Of a stretch of 64,000 nt of DNA, positions 1 to 17,894 are shown piece by piece (within the stretch, counting starts at the first letter, position 1; each line of letters starts with the position of its first letter). Below the pieces are notes generated by a model. That model was not told where the DNA came from and did no database searches. It saw only the letters and a list, made by a program, of their open reading frames with translations. This stretch comes from Siniperca chuatsi (lineage: Eukaryota > Chordata > Actinopteri > Centrarchiformes > Sinipercidae), in assembly GCF_020085105.1 (NCBI RefSeq), contig NC_058046.1, forward strand, positions 1,953,175 to 2,017,174, read 5' to 3'. The position numbers were made by a program, and so were the translations under genes.

Positions 1-87
1 GATGTCGACAGTGATGATGAGTTTCCCTACATGTACTGCAGCATTTCAAAGCGTAAAGGTGATTGGTCAACATTGCAGCTGGATTAA
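1..87 (+). CDS. C-terminal exon of an unidentified gene (partial)
   Basis: Frame 1 is open from the first base and reads 28 residues ending in ..KGDWSTLQLD followed by TAA at 85-87. The stretch is acidic at its start (DVDSDDEFPYMY) and basic in the middle (SKRKG), and is followed by a long AT-rich segment with a good polyadenylation signal, as expected for a terminal exon. The 5' part of the gene lies outside the window, so no domain can be named. It sits about 12.8 kb upstream of lox in the same orientation. Alternative: a chance open frame at the window edge. The fit of open frame, stop and downstream AATAAA favours a real exon, with moderate confidence. Confidence 0.5.
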   Translation, partial: DVDSDDEFPYMYCSISKRKGDWSTLQLD

Positions 88-912
88 AGCACGTTCTTCT
101 AGTTGGATCTCTACAGGGCCGGTCACACCAACAGTCTTTTGAATCCTCCCTTTGATCAAAATGTAAAATGACGCAAGTACAAATCAGCATCACCTTCACA
201 GGAAAGAGGGCGGAAGACCAACTATGTTTAGTTTGAGTGCATCTTTCAGTGTTTTTGTTGTTACAGTAGTGTTTCGTTATCTGTACTGTATCTTAACACT
301 AAGAGTGTGTGTGTGTGTGTTTTAAAAGAACATGAGTTTTGTGAATGAGTGTTTTTGACATTCCTTTGAGCACTGGGAGCTAGTTGGGATTAAAGTGGTG
401 CCAAATTATGTGATTAAATGAGGGAGAGGGGATTTTTTAAAGCGAGAGGAAAAAGGACAGAAAGTAAGGAAACCACTAAACTCAATCTCCCAGAGTCCTT
501 TGCTATAGTGAGCCTGTGTATTTTGTTCTGGTTCCTTTAGAGAGATAGACGAGTCTTTTAGTTTGGTTGTGTACAGTATAAGTGATCTATAATATCTCAG
601 TGTGTGAATGCAGATTAGGTGTGATAATTGTTATTGATAATTAATCTATCAGAATTTATAGTAGCTATTTCTCTGATTATTTCTATTCTGGGAAGGTGTT
701 GGGTTTGTTCTTTTTTTCCAACAGGATTCAGTTTTGAACAGTTCTAACAGAGATGTCCTGTTTCATACATGTATTGTACATAGGCTAGTAGCTGTGTATA
801 TTAATATATTGGGAGTTGGGAACTTTATGTTCTGTCATCCCAAATCATTTTCACTCTGTACCCTCTCATGTCTCGGTTTGTTTTTCTTATAATAAACAGT
901 CAAATTTGTCAA
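88..912 (+). other. 3'UTR of the gene at the window start
   Basis: AT-rich non-coding sequence follows the stop at 85-87. AATAAA at 891-896 is the first strong polyadenylation signal and is followed by a T/GT-rich stretch. The exact cleavage site is inferred. Confidence 0.4.
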
Positions 913-3900
913 ACAAAAGAGTAGAGATTGTGTCTTATTTTACACAAATATTATATTATATTCTTTTGTTTTTTAAATATAAATGTTTATTAATATATTT
1001 TAGTTGGGGTTCTTTTAGTGAGCAAGCAGATATTCGACACCTCTTCCATCCACTGGTTCTGTGTTTGGGTCCATCATCACATACTGAGGCCCAAAACATC
1101 CCAAAGTTTCCAGAGATACCACTGAAAAATGTGTAATAAGATCTAGACATTAGAATATTTCCATTTGATGAAACAATGCAGCCATAAAAACATGTCTTGG
1201 GATAAGCATCACATTCTGCACCTTCAGTCATAGCAGATAGTTTAGGTGACGCGGTCATACGAAGCGCAAACATTTTTTTTATGTTACTTTAACTGTAACT
1301 TTAACCCCTTTAATCAGCCCCAGTGGGACACCGCTGTTTAACTGAGGCTTTCTCATGAAGCGACTGCTGAATCTCGCTATCAGTCGAAATATCAGTAGCT
1401 CTGGCCCTTACAAGCAACAAGTGTGCATGACAGTTTGGTTGTGTCCCACTTTCCTTAATAGAGGAAGTGGCTGTAAAGAGTTCACTAAATAGTTGCTTGT
1501 GTTATTTACGATTCACACACTAGGTTTTGACGCCCTGACGCCTATAAAGCCAAAAAGCTTAGTGACATGGTGTGACTTAAGGAAAACCTGAATGACAGTT
1601 ACTTTGAGTTGAGGCTTGCTGTTTTTCGGCTCTGTTTTTTATTGGTATATTGGTTCTGTGGTAAGTCCATAGTTGCTGCGAGTTACACCAAAATCCTCAC
1701 AGGTTAGTTGGATTACTCTTCTGCAATATTTGACAAATTCAGAATTCAAATAAAATGCATTTTAACAGAAATTTTCTAGGCAACATCCATATTTGAAGCT
1801 AATAAGAGACTCAGAGACTCCGATAAATGCAAGTAGCACAAAAACAAAGGCCTGGGACTGTAAGAATTAAAGTTACACGTTCAGATCATCACTCATTCCA
1901 CCTGCATACTGAATACTGAGACGTCTAATATGTGAACTTTCAAACCTGTTGATAATGATTCAAAGTATGACTGATGAGACATTTTGTGTTTAGTGTGATA
2001 GATTAGTTGTAGATCACTAAGCATGTGGAGGAAACGCTGGTCAGAAATGCGCCTTGATGTGAATTGTTTCAAAATATGACCTCAAAATGAATTCCTGGGA
2101 GGTTGTTTCATGATCTTTTCATTGTGATTAAGTGACCTTACTTCCTTCTCTTCCAGCTGTTTTAACAGTTGCAACTCACCACATTGCAGTCCAGATAAAA
2201 GAATCAGTGCAATGTACAAAATGTACATCAGGAGATACCAAGTGTTCATGAGCTGGACATCAGCAGGGGGCGGCAGAGAGACAGAAACCTTTATCCAAAC
2301 TGAATCCTGCAGAGAACTTCCACCCTACAGCACGGTTTCTGTGAGATTAGGAAATAAATAACGCCTGGAACAGCTAAAACCAACAGTACCACTGATATAT
2401 TTGACAGATGACAGACCCTCAAGTGGTTTGGAAGGGATACCAGACCCATTTTCTACTCTGATAGTGAGCAGTCGTACGAACTCTCAAAAAACAAAACATT
2501 GTGAATTCTGTTTTAGGGTAGATCTTTCCCTGTTTCCAGGATAAACAATGGCTAATGTGTTCCAGTTTACAACAGGGTTCATGGTGGGTAGGAATGTTCT
2601 TGTTACCTGTGCCACCGGTAATAAAACTTTACAGCTAATAAATACTGATACAATTAATACTTTGCATTGATTAAAGCTTTTTTTAGCCAATAGATACGTG
2701 AGAACTCCAAAACAAGCTGACAGACACACATTAACATGTTAGCAGCCAGACACAGAGCAACGTGATCATCCCATTGGAGACGGGTTTGTGTCACCTGATG
2801 GACGTCAGTCCAGTCTCCAGCAGCTGCTGAGGGAAATATCTGGCTCTTTAGCTGCTAAATGCTCCACTTTCTTCCCCAGCTGCTCTCTGACTGCGTCTGT
2901 CTGCTGTTTGCTGCTGGGCAGCTCGTGTACAGCGGCTTTATTAGAGCTTGTCTGATGAAAACAGCTGCTGCTGCTGGAAACACTGAGACTGAACCAGACA
3001 GGAAATGTGCCGCAAAACCAAAACTAGGAGCTGAACGAGGCTAAAAAGCTCCGTAGAACTGCAGATATGGTGACAATTAGTTCATCACTACGAGCAACCC
3101 TTTCACATTACACAGTTAAGAAAGCATAATCACTTCTCCAATTAAACCTTCATACACATGTATACCTCAGCCCTGCAAACGTCTCTCTGCCAAAGGCCTA
3201 CTGATTGACCTCAGTAACTCAAACTACCTGTAGCCTATGTAGACTTTGTGAAGTCACACACAACCTGGCAGATAAGCACAAATGTGCATCTTACTTTTAC
3301 ATGAAAATACCATCATTCTCATTGAAACAGCGATGGGAGAGATCTCAGAAAGAATTTACTGACTGTCATGTATTTTTTTTGCGTTGTTTGGTGTCAGGAT
3401 TATCTTTCTCTTTTGAAAAAGAAGGTATCAGTTACTGTATGAATTGGATAATGATGGTAAGGTGTTACAAAACATTAGCAGGACAGAGCTACTCTGCACC
3501 TTTGACAGAACCACACTCGCTGTAATTGTTCTTGGTGGAAGCAAAGCTAAATTTGACAAAGAAACCAAAAGCAGAGCGTTGTTTGCAGACGTGGGCTCAG
3601 TGACCGCAGCTTTCATAAGGGTGGTTCAACAGTGGTTCAGGGCCAAAAGGCAAGTCACAAGGAGGTAAACACTGGTCCAGGTTTCATTTTGTAAGTAAAA
3701 TCTGTTTAATGTTGCTTCAGCTATGAAGAATAAATGGTTGGTTGGATAGAGAGTCTAAAAAAAGCAACACAATGAGTTTTGGACAGCAAAAAAAGAATCT
3801 CTAGACGTGTAAGGTTTACACAACACTGGGCGAGGTGACAACAGCTTTTCTAAGTGTTTTTTTCGTGGTGTGATGCTAGAGTGGGCTCAGCCAAACCCAA

Positions 3901-5954
3901 CCTGGCTGTAATTATTGGTGCTGCTCTGCTCGCTGTTGTCCTCCAAAATATGTGAGGAGGTTTGGCCAAGATGAGGATTATTTTTATCTCTTTGGTGTGA
4001 ACTCTGTCACGTCCACAGATGCAGATGCAGAACCGAGGAGAGCTAAAGTTAAAGCATCTGGTCATTTTTATTAAAGACCATTAATGACAAAAATATTAAG
4101 TGATATTAAGTTTTCAGCGTAAGAGACGACAGAATGACCACAATGACTATGATGACCCGATGACGGTGTTTTGATTTAGTGTGAATTGGCTTAGGACATG
4201 CTCACTCATTTGGTTTTAATGAAATTCACTATTTTGGCCAAAAAGCCTACTAGCTTTCACTGTGCAGACAGAGTTTAGTTCTTTTGGTCAAATCAGGTTT
4301 GGTCATTTCAGACATTTTGAGCTCTCTTTACTGACAAACATTTGCATAGTTTGTTCTGCCAGTTGTTATTTCTGACTGTTGTGTACCTGGAAAACCCATG
4401 TTCCAGAAGTTTACTATGGGAGCCGACAACCTTCAGCTTTTTTCATTTTGACGTATTTGAAAACATACATATAAAAATGTAGTTAATGTAAACATTACCT
4501 CATTTTTTATGGGCTGAAACTTTATAAAAATCCACATTTTATTAAATTATAAATAAAAAACATCTCGTTGCACCTTAGCCTGTCCTTGCACACAAAGTTT
4601 GCCACACAAACTTTAAGAGACACTGTTGCAGAAACTGTCCAAAACTACTTCTCCCTTTTGTTTCCAGCGTATCCTGTAGTAGTATCTGCTATGTAGGTCC
4701 TTAGCAGCCGTCACAGCTCCACTGATGAAATGAAACTAGAGAGCACAGGATCAATTCAAGTGACTCTGCATATGAACAGATACGTATGGTACGACTGAAA
4801 GAGAGAATGTATTGGAAGATTATATTGGGACCAAGAATAGCGCCCTGTGGAACACCTCAGGTTCATTCTTTTAGGAGGAGGAGGACAGATTAGCTGTTGA
4901 GATACAGAATGTCACAGTGGACAAATAAGAAGTTGATCAGCCAAGTGTTGTTTCTATAATGCCAACTCATAGATCTTAAATAAATACAAATTTAACATGG
5001 GTGCCACTGTGGAGTTAAAACTCCTTAACCTGACAGAGTGAATGCTTTGTTCTCACTGCTGAGCCACACAGGGCATAGCATGATATGAATGAAGCAAAAG
5101 CAACATCACAATCTTTAATCTGTAACTAAATAATACATACAGATAAACTGAGGAATGTTTTGAGACCTCTGTACATGTTGGTCCATAGATAAAGGATTTG
5201 GGTTGGGACACGGCTCCATTCATGCAATAAGACTGCTATTGTACTTGGCTGCTGGTAAATGTATTTCGTGCCATTTTAAGACTCCAGAAAATGCTAATTG
5301 CTTTGGAATTCAAAAGTCAGGAGGAAATGGGGTAAATTATTGCTGAATGAAGCTTAAATGGTTTTGTAGATTAAACTTTTAATGGTCCATGTTGGGAAAT
5401 TGGGCCACTGCAGCAGTTAATAAGACAAAAGAACACAAAACAAAAAGGAATAGAAAGAAGTAAATAGGGCTCAAATAACAATCTAACAATTAGCTCTTGT
5501 TGTTTTTATGATCACCTTTTCTATAACTAAACAATTAATAATAATGTGATGTAAAAGTAACAATGATTACAGAGAAACAAAATCTGATTGTATTGAGTTG
5601 CTTAGGTGATGAGACATAGACATAGAAGTGTTACTTAAAAAACTGCCATAACTGTTCATTGTTTCATTTGGGCATTGACAAGATGTTATGTTTCTCTCGG
5701 TGAAGAGGTCCTATGATGTGGTAATTAAGTTTCCTGTCAGATTTAACAATAATATAAGTAATTATATTTTTACATAATGCCATCATTACAGGTGTGTTGA
5801 TTAAATGATGACTCCTGCGCCACCTGTGGGAGACTCACGTTCTCTCTCGTTTGGTGGGTGTGTCAGAGGTGTTACCCAATCAGCAGCGTTGTGTTTAAAC
5901 CCTGCCTTATTCAAAAAGTAAATTAAAAAAAAGTAAATTGGATTTTTCCAGACA

Positions 5955-6205
5955 GGTTTGTGGTGGTTTTGGTGTATCACTTCCTGGTTTATTTTGTAGT
6001 AGTCTCCTTCCCTTGTGTGTCTTGTGTTTTTACTTCCTGTCTGTGTTTTCCCTCCAGTTTTGATTGTTGGTCCTCCCTTGATTGTTTGCACCTGTGTCTC
6101 GTTGTCTCACCTCCCCTTGGGTATTTAGTCTTGGTCTTTTTCTTTGTTCTGTGTTGGATCATTGTTGTACACATGGTGTTGTTCCTTGCCGAGCCCTTGT
6201 CTTCA
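5955..6205. repeat. Possible degraded LTR-like remnant
   Basis: A T/C-rich, G/T-rich block contains phrases such as TTCCTGTCTGTGTTTTCC and CTTGGGTATTTAGTC that resemble the U3/R region of teleost Gypsy-type LTRs. No paired LTR or target-site duplication was found. The call rests on composition and general resemblance only. Confidence 0.25.
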
Positions 6206-8094
6206 TCCGGCTACTTCACCCTGAGACCGCTTCTTGTCATCTGCTTTTGGGTCCACATACCTGCATATAGCACCTCGCCATACGACAAGGTTTGCATATA
6301 GCCTACTTTGACTTCGCTCTACTGGTCCACTGGTTTGGTAAATGCTACTTGAAAGACAAACACTTCTAAGTGGACATAAGTGGGATCTGCACCGTCTGAC
6401 TGGCTCCTCCACCCATACTGAACACAAGGGAGAAACACATCGTGAATCTGAAAGTTATCTGTGAAGCCACGGAGCCTTATCCATCGGGCAGCAGATGAAG
6501 AGGAAGCTGGTCTCCATCACCACAGCAACGTCTGATCACACTTGGACACGTGAGGTGAGCAGGTGAGGGGATGTCTCAAACATTAAAGCAAAAATCAAAA
6601 AGACACTGGACAGGAAATACCTCCTCTGGATATTTAATGTACCATGAGTGGACAGAAAAGAGCCAAACACAATCACCAACTACAGAAGCTATACTCCCAG
6701 CCCCGCCTCCACAGTTTGATTGACAGGTGATCTCTGGAAAGTAGTGAAACTGCAGAGAAATCTGAGCCACTTGTCATTAATGTTTAATGGAAGGTGTGTG
6801 GATCTGTCTTCTAGCAGTTTGACTTCAGGGTTTGAGGTCAGGGGTCAGCTGGTAGATGTGGAGTCAGGTTCTGTTTATAGTGTTTTTATTGAGCCTGGCT
6901 TCTATTAGCTTCTGCTGGAGCTGCTTTACAGACACATCAGCAGGAATGAGCTGTTCTCACGGACTGACTGACGGGTGGATGGAGAGATGAGTGACTAGTC
7001 ATGTACCCATTAAAAGGTTTTAAGCAAAGAAGTGCTACAGAGGAAGGGTTACTTGCTACAAGGGCCGCCGTTTCAACTCAAACCACAGACTTTCTGCAGA
7101 CGTACATCCCAGAACCTCCGCTGTCTCCGTTCTTTCTGGTGCCGTGGAGGCCTGTAATGGTGAGTGGCATCAGTGGCATGTTTTTCACCTCAGTGAAACA
7201 TGAAAACTTTTTTGCAATATTTTGGCTTTTTGTATTTTTCCAGAGGATTCCACTCAGGGTTTCTTTATGCACATGTGCGTAAAAGGCTACTGACGGACTA
7301 ACTACATGAATGACTGGAAAAAATACCTGCGGGACTGATTTACTGACTGACCCCTTTATTCCTAAATAATGGATAAATGATTGTTTCCTTAGTTGTTGTT
7401 AAAAGCACACCCATACAGGTGTTTTCACTTATTCTGGCAAACTACACCTCTGGTCAGGTTGAAGGTGGGTGGAGCTATGATGGTAATTACGTGTTGTCAC
7501 CAGACCAGACAGAGCAGGTGCAACAAAGCTATTCGGTGGGTCTGCTCCATTTCAGTGCGCTGGTGCACCACTTAACACGTAACGGCGAGGGCTGGGAAAC
7601 TGATCTGTCAGCCAGCGGCAGCAACCACGTAACCATCAGCGTAACGTCGCCCACGGGCCAAAAGCCATGGTAGCTTTCCTCGTTGACAAATAATTGTCAG
7701 CATGGACAGCAATGTTCACAATATGATTTTATGCAAGCCTGAATTACGTGCATCAGTTATCTGTCTTATCCACCCCCCTTGACCTGTTTGTGTGGTCGAG
7801 GTGGACGTACACGCCGCTATCGCCGCTTGAATTGAGCGGGGCATCCGGCGTATGCGTTGGCTGAGACGCCTTTTTTAAAGTGGTGTGCAGACTCCGCCTA
7901 CTCGGCGCACCGCAGGCGTACGCCGGCATGGTATTGGTGCGGACCCAGTGAGACGTCAGTCTGTACACTCCCCCACAGTCCTGAGAAGAAGTCTAATCCT
8001 CTAATCTGTCAAAATAATTAGAATCACCTGTGTGGGTGTAACATAAGTGTGCAGGGCCTTTAATAAATGACCTCCAATAGACAGTAGAGGATAA

Positions 8095-8345
8095 ACACTT
8101 AACAACCACCTGGAAAAGCACCAGCAACCACATACATACACCCAAGTAACCACCCGCCATACCCCTAGCAACTGCCTAAAAAGCCATAGCAACCACTTAG
8201 CAAATATTGTAGCAAACCACTTGACAAACAGCTAGCCACCATGTAGAAAACACCACCAATATCTTAGCATCCATATGTTAGTCACCTAGCAACCACCTAT
8301 GGCCATCTCAAATCTTGTTTTATGTCTCAACATTTAGCAACACAT
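8095..8345. repeat. AGCAACCAC-type degenerate minisatellite
   Basis: The words AGCAACCAC, TAGCAACC and close variants recur every 20-40 bases across the segment (for example at 8124, 8168 and 8189). This is a simple, diverged tandem repeat with no coding signal. Confidence 0.6.
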
Positions 8346-8494
8346 TAGCTAACCTTTTATAAATGTGAAGTGGTAGCTGATGTGAATGCAACGAGCTAGC
8401 AACAAGAGATCTCCGGGGCATACACAAAGCTGTAAACACAACTGTAAATCAACTGTAATTAGTTTTGAAATTCGGTGTTGTCTGTCTTTACCAG

Positions 8495-8590
8495 AGTCAC
8501 ATGAGAAGATGGACATCAGTTTGAAACTGATGGACAGAGCTAGCCTAGCTTAACACAAAAACTGGAAGCAGGGAGAAACAGCCACCAAAA
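8495..8590. repeat. Dispersed teleost repeat fragment
   Basis: The segment GCTAGCCTAGCTTAACAC..ACTGGAAGCAGGGAGAAACA shares phrases with 9685-9735 and with the MITE-like block in the lectin introns (AACTGGAAACAGCTAGCC at about 36529). It is a short piece of a dispersed family. Confidence 0.45.
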
Positions 8591-9684
8591 GAAAACATCT
8601 ACACCTTCCAAGCTGTCTGATTTACATGTTGTATCTTGCTTTCTAGCTTGCTTGTGGGTCTGCTGTGTCATATTCAAGGACCAGTCTTCAAATTTGAAAT
8701 GGATGGATGGATTTGCAGCTCGCTATCTAACTTGTAAGTAAGACTGCTTTAAACATCTTGAACCGTGCATGCTGTACTTTAACGCATGGTTGGATTTAAG
8801 TTCAGTCACGTGCCTCACGCGTCTAATTTGTTGAACGCAGGTGTGGCATTAAGCAGCATCACTGCATCGAGTCTTCAACACCTTTTTATAGACCAGGCTG
8901 TGGAGGTTTTCTGTATGGTACTCAACAACACTTAGGTGCATACATTCACTCACATCGTCTCTCTCAAACTCATACAAAGTTGATGTACTGTTTTTGTGGC
9001 ATTATTACAAATCTCTTCTTTCTTCCATTGTCTTCTACACACACATTGAAGGTGCTGATGATGTTGGCGGTGATGAAGGCAGTGCTGCTGTGACCGGTGT
9101 TTCCGTGGCTCTTTACGTGTCCTGTGCGCAGGGGGCCCCTCCAGGCGGCCAGCCCTCATTATGAAGCTGTTTAAAGCGCTCAGATCAGGCCGACACCTGC
9201 TTCTCATTGGAAACCGCAGCCGCTGCTGCCTTGTATTCCTGAAAGGGAAGTGCAGAGCGCTGCCTGCCTTTGATCTTTACACAAATGTGTAAAAGAGCTC
9301 TTGTTCAGCTTGATCACGTTTTCCTTTAACATAAAGGAATCGGTTCAACTACGCACACGTGTTGCTGCTGCAGGCTAGTTAGCTGCTAGCTGCTGCATGG
9401 CTAGCTACTGCTACTGGAGCGTTGGCATTTCTCCTGCTACACAGAGCCCGGGTGGTGAGATCCATGACTGAATTCAAATCAATATCTGGAGTCACATCAA
9501 AAGGTGGCGGCAACCACCACAGCTAAACGTTTTAATCTGCAGTTGCTCTAATGGCCACTAGATGCTGACATTGAGAAATTCTCACTGCATTGGTGAATAG
9601 GAATATCCCCAAATTCTCTCTACGATGTCAACTGTTTGTTTTGCCGCTTGTTTTGAGCATCCCAAAAGCTAATAAACTAAGCTG

Positions 9685-9735
9685 GTGACTGTAGCTTAGT
9701 ATAAAGACTGGAAGCAGGGGGAAACAGCTACACTG
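9685..9735. repeat. Dispersed teleost repeat fragment
   Basis: GTAGCTTAGTATAAAGACTGGAAGCAGGGGGAAACAGC-type wording matches the element seen at about 8540-8585, so this is a second small relic of the same family. Confidence 0.45.
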
Positions 9736-10389
9736 TTAATTTGAGAGAACGAAGTCATTTGAGGGGACTTTTTAGTAGTTTGAGGTGATGAAATACTAAA
9801 CCGAGAGACGAAATTAAAGATACTTAGCACACAAAGTAGTAGCTGGTGGGAATTATTTGAAATTTTGATTGCACAAACTAATACAGAGAACATGCAGCAG
9901 AAATCTTCCCCCCTGACATGTACCAGACTCTATTCTGGTAAATCTATTTTCCTTCCCTGAGCTCGATACAAGCAATGACGGATGTGCAGATGCAATTACA
10001 GTCGTCACAGTGGACGAAGCAGCTGATAGTGAGCAGATGCTCTTGCTGTTCCTTCAGGGGACAATGAGCAGGTTCATTACAGAACTATGGAAACAAACTC
10101 TGCCAAAGTATGTGTCCTGTACATTAAGCAACAGGACAACAAACTGAAAGCAGCATGCTCAGGGTTCCGATCAGTGCTCACAGACAGGGCGTCTCAGGGC
10201 GGTCCAACTTATTATGTCTTTAAGCCCTTTTTGATAAGCTGTTTATAATATTTTGTCTTCCCCCTCTACTTCTAAACTTCCGATCTGCACCTCCGTTACT
10301 TTAAAGAAGTCTTGAACTCCAAATGTAATTACAATTAAAACTCTTAATAACACTAAGAGTCTGCAGAGTGTGAGGCTGTACTCAGGCAC

Positions 10390-10560
10390 CGTGCTTTGAG
10401 CGAAATGCTAATGTCAGCATGCTAACATCCTCACATCCACAGTGACAATGCTAACATGCTGATTAAGCAGGTTTACCGTGTCCACCATCTTAGTTTGTAT
10501 CATTAGTTTTGCAGGTATTTGGTCATAAACCAAAGTACTGAATCACCAATTCAAATGTTG
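10390..10560 (-). repeat. Dispersed repeat (CATGCTAAC family), inverted copy
   Basis: TGCTAATGTCAGCATGCTAAC.. and ..CACCATCTTAGTTTG read in reverse complement resemble 21685-21810 and 33025-33165, where AAACTAAGATGGTGAACC and ATTAGCATGCTGATTTAGC occur. No ends or target-site duplications were delimited. Confidence 0.5.
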
Positions 10561-10849
10561 ACCTGATAGTGGCGCTAGAGGAAAAGAGGATCGCCAGAGA
10601 GGCAGAATTCATCCTCTGGGGACCCCGAGAGTTTGAACCACATTCATCCAGTAGTTGTTGAGACTGTTTTATAGTTTCTCTTTGTATTCTGTAGTTTGGG
10701 ATGGAAGATGAAAGGAAAAAAATAAAAGTTTGTCTTCTAGGCTGCTAAAGTCCACTGAAGAAGATGCCTGACCTGTAACTTACTGGTAGATGCATATGGA
10801 AATATGACCTGTGTAAAGTAGCTCAAATAGATCGGCTTAAAGGGAAACT

Positions 10850-10873
10850 GTGTGTGTGTGTGTGTGTGTGTGT
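10850..10873. repeat. (TG)n microsatellite
   Basis: An uninterrupted run of TG dinucleotides. Confidence 0.95.
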
Positions 10874-11054
10874 TTCATGTTCTTATATCCTGGTGGGAAC
10901 TTTAACCTGAATGCACACTAACCCATGGGGACACGTGTCCCCACAGGTAGAGACTGCTGTTTGAGGGTTAAGACTTGGTTTTAGGGCACAGGTTACAGTT
11001 AGGTTAGGGTAAGGGGCTAGGGAAAGCATTATGTCAATGGATAGTGAAACAAAC

Positions 11055-11100
11055 GTGTGTGTGTGTGTGTGTGTGCGTGTGTGTGTGTGTGTGTGCGTGC
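11055..11100. repeat. (GT)n microsatellite with GC interruptions
   Basis: A GT run interrupted by two GCGT variants. The reverse strand gives spurious HT-repeat open frames. Confidence 0.95.
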
Positions 11101-12706
11101 GTGACTTGCAGCATGTGGGTGGCAGGTTGCGTGTTTTACGGTGTTCTGAGGAGGAAACTTCTCAGTCGGTAAGTGCTTCAGTTTCAGCTTTTTTAAAGCA
11201 TCCTGAGTGCTCAGCGGGGCAGAGGGCGTCGTTTCTCCAATAAAACCACACAAAAGCATCTTGAATGGATTGGACTGTAACTGAACAACGTTTCATGCAC
11301 ATGTACAGTAGCTACAGAGGCCACAGGTTTAATACCACACACCTGACAGATACCCTTTGGTCAGTGCTGAACAGTGAAAAAAACTTAGAGCAAATAGAAA
11401 ATGATGAAGATCATGGAACAGTTAGACTACTTGCAAGAAAAGAGAGTAATGAATAACCTAAAAGAACTGGACCATATTGAACAGGGTAAACCTCTTGGGA
11501 CCCTGGGAGCCTTTTATCCAGTGTGGACCCTCAGGATGTAGTTCTGACTCCCAGTTCTTCAGTCAGAGAGCAGCTCTGACCACAGACATGATAAGACTGA
11601 GACAGGACAGTTATTGCTCTAATTACACCTAACAATGGGTCAGAGCTTAGAGTTCAGAGAGAAAGAAGCTGCAGTCCAGAGCCTGGTGCGTCTTTCATTT
11701 AGTTTGAGCACATTAACAACGAATCCTTGTCCAACTCGTTCTGTGATTTCCTTCCATCCACTGGTTCCAGTTCTTCTGCAAGAAAATCAGTCTGCAGAGA
11801 TGTGAAGCTTTCTGCCGGTTCAATCCATCACTGTCACCTTTTTAGTGAGTTTATTTTCAGTTAGTTCATTTATCATTCTGCATTCTGAAACCTCTCCATG
11901 TTGGTGCATTCAAGACGCTCTGACATCAACCTTTTCAGATCAAGGGATCGGGACTTCGTTCCAAACAGTCGCCTCTTTCTGTCACTTTGTGCAAAGACGC
12001 CAAATGCAGCTGTAACAAAGCCGGCGTTCCTAAGCTGCTGCCGCCGTTTGGGTTTGGCTGGAATGTAAACTGTAATTGTGTGAGGCCTGAAAAATACGAA
12101 ATAAAAGCCTCAGCAAAAAACATCAGTTTCAACTCAGTTCTCAGGACACCGTGAAACCACCGGGCCATGACAGCAGATCCTTCTTTCAAAGACCTGAAGG
12201 GGGTCGATCCTGCTTTTGCCTTCTCCTAAAGTCGACCCGAACGCTGAACGTGATCGGTATCTTGGATTGGCTTCTTGTCCTTTCTTAAAACCTCAGAGGA
12301 GCCAAATCAGTTTATTTGTATTATAAACGTATTTTAAAAACACTTTTACCCAAGGCAAGAATTTTCTATTTTTATGCATCAGTGTGTTTTGTATGATCTC
12401 TTTTGTGCACTTTGAAAAGTTCTGCAGATGCAGTTTACATGCACACAAATGTCAGTCTCTGGTTGTTGAGTCGTTGAACCAGGTAACAGCAAATGAGTCA
12501 AAGGCCACATCCAAGACCAGCTACCAAACCTCTCTCTCCCAGTTCAGTGGGCTTTATTGGCATCATGGGAAACAGATGTAAACGTTGCCAGAGCACGTGT
12601 GAAATTAAAACATACATGAACAGAAGAATTGTGATATTAAAATATATACAGATAAGTAAGCTGGGATGATGATAACTTGCAGTTACAATACAAAAAGTGA
12701 GAACTA

Positions 12707-12710
<4 letters not shown>

Positions 12711-12737
<27 letters not shown>

Positions 12738-12738
12738 C
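12711..12738. repeat. (GT)n microsatellite upstream of lox
   Basis: A GT run about 180 bp before the lox start codon. A C-rich run and a short CAG repeat (about 12786-12804) follow, so the probable lox promoter/5'UTR region is low-complexity. Confidence 0.9.
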
Positions 12739-12918
12739 CTCAGGTTGTGGCATGTTGATATACAGTATACAGGGCTGCCCCCCCCCCAGCAGCAGCAGCA
12801 GCAGCTGAGGTTACACAGTTGAGAGAAACTCTTCAGATCAGCGGCTGCGTGTGTGTGGGAGGAAGACAGTACTTTATTTTTCGCGGATTATTAAAAATAG
12901 AATCGTTTCTTTTGAGTC

Positions 12919-17894
<4,976 letters not shown>

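Larger units (their letters stand above)
913..12700. other. Intergenic region upstream of lox
   Basis: I see no convincing gene here. Open frames are short, overlap on both strands and have no exon-like borders. The region holds small dispersed repeats and microsatellites, listed separately, in otherwise AT-rich sequence. A CpG-richer patch lies at about 7790-7940. Regulatory elements of lox may be present but cannot be recognised by eye. Confidence 0.5.

Noticed and set aside
3444-3668. 74-codon frame ending in a basic stretch
   Set aside because: No splice context, repeat relation or domain was visible, and it overlaps frames on both strands.
5960-6301. 113-codon hydrophobic frame on the plus strand
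   Set aside because: T-rich sequence gives fortuitous Leu/Val/Phe; overlapping frames exist on the other strand and no exon borders are seen.
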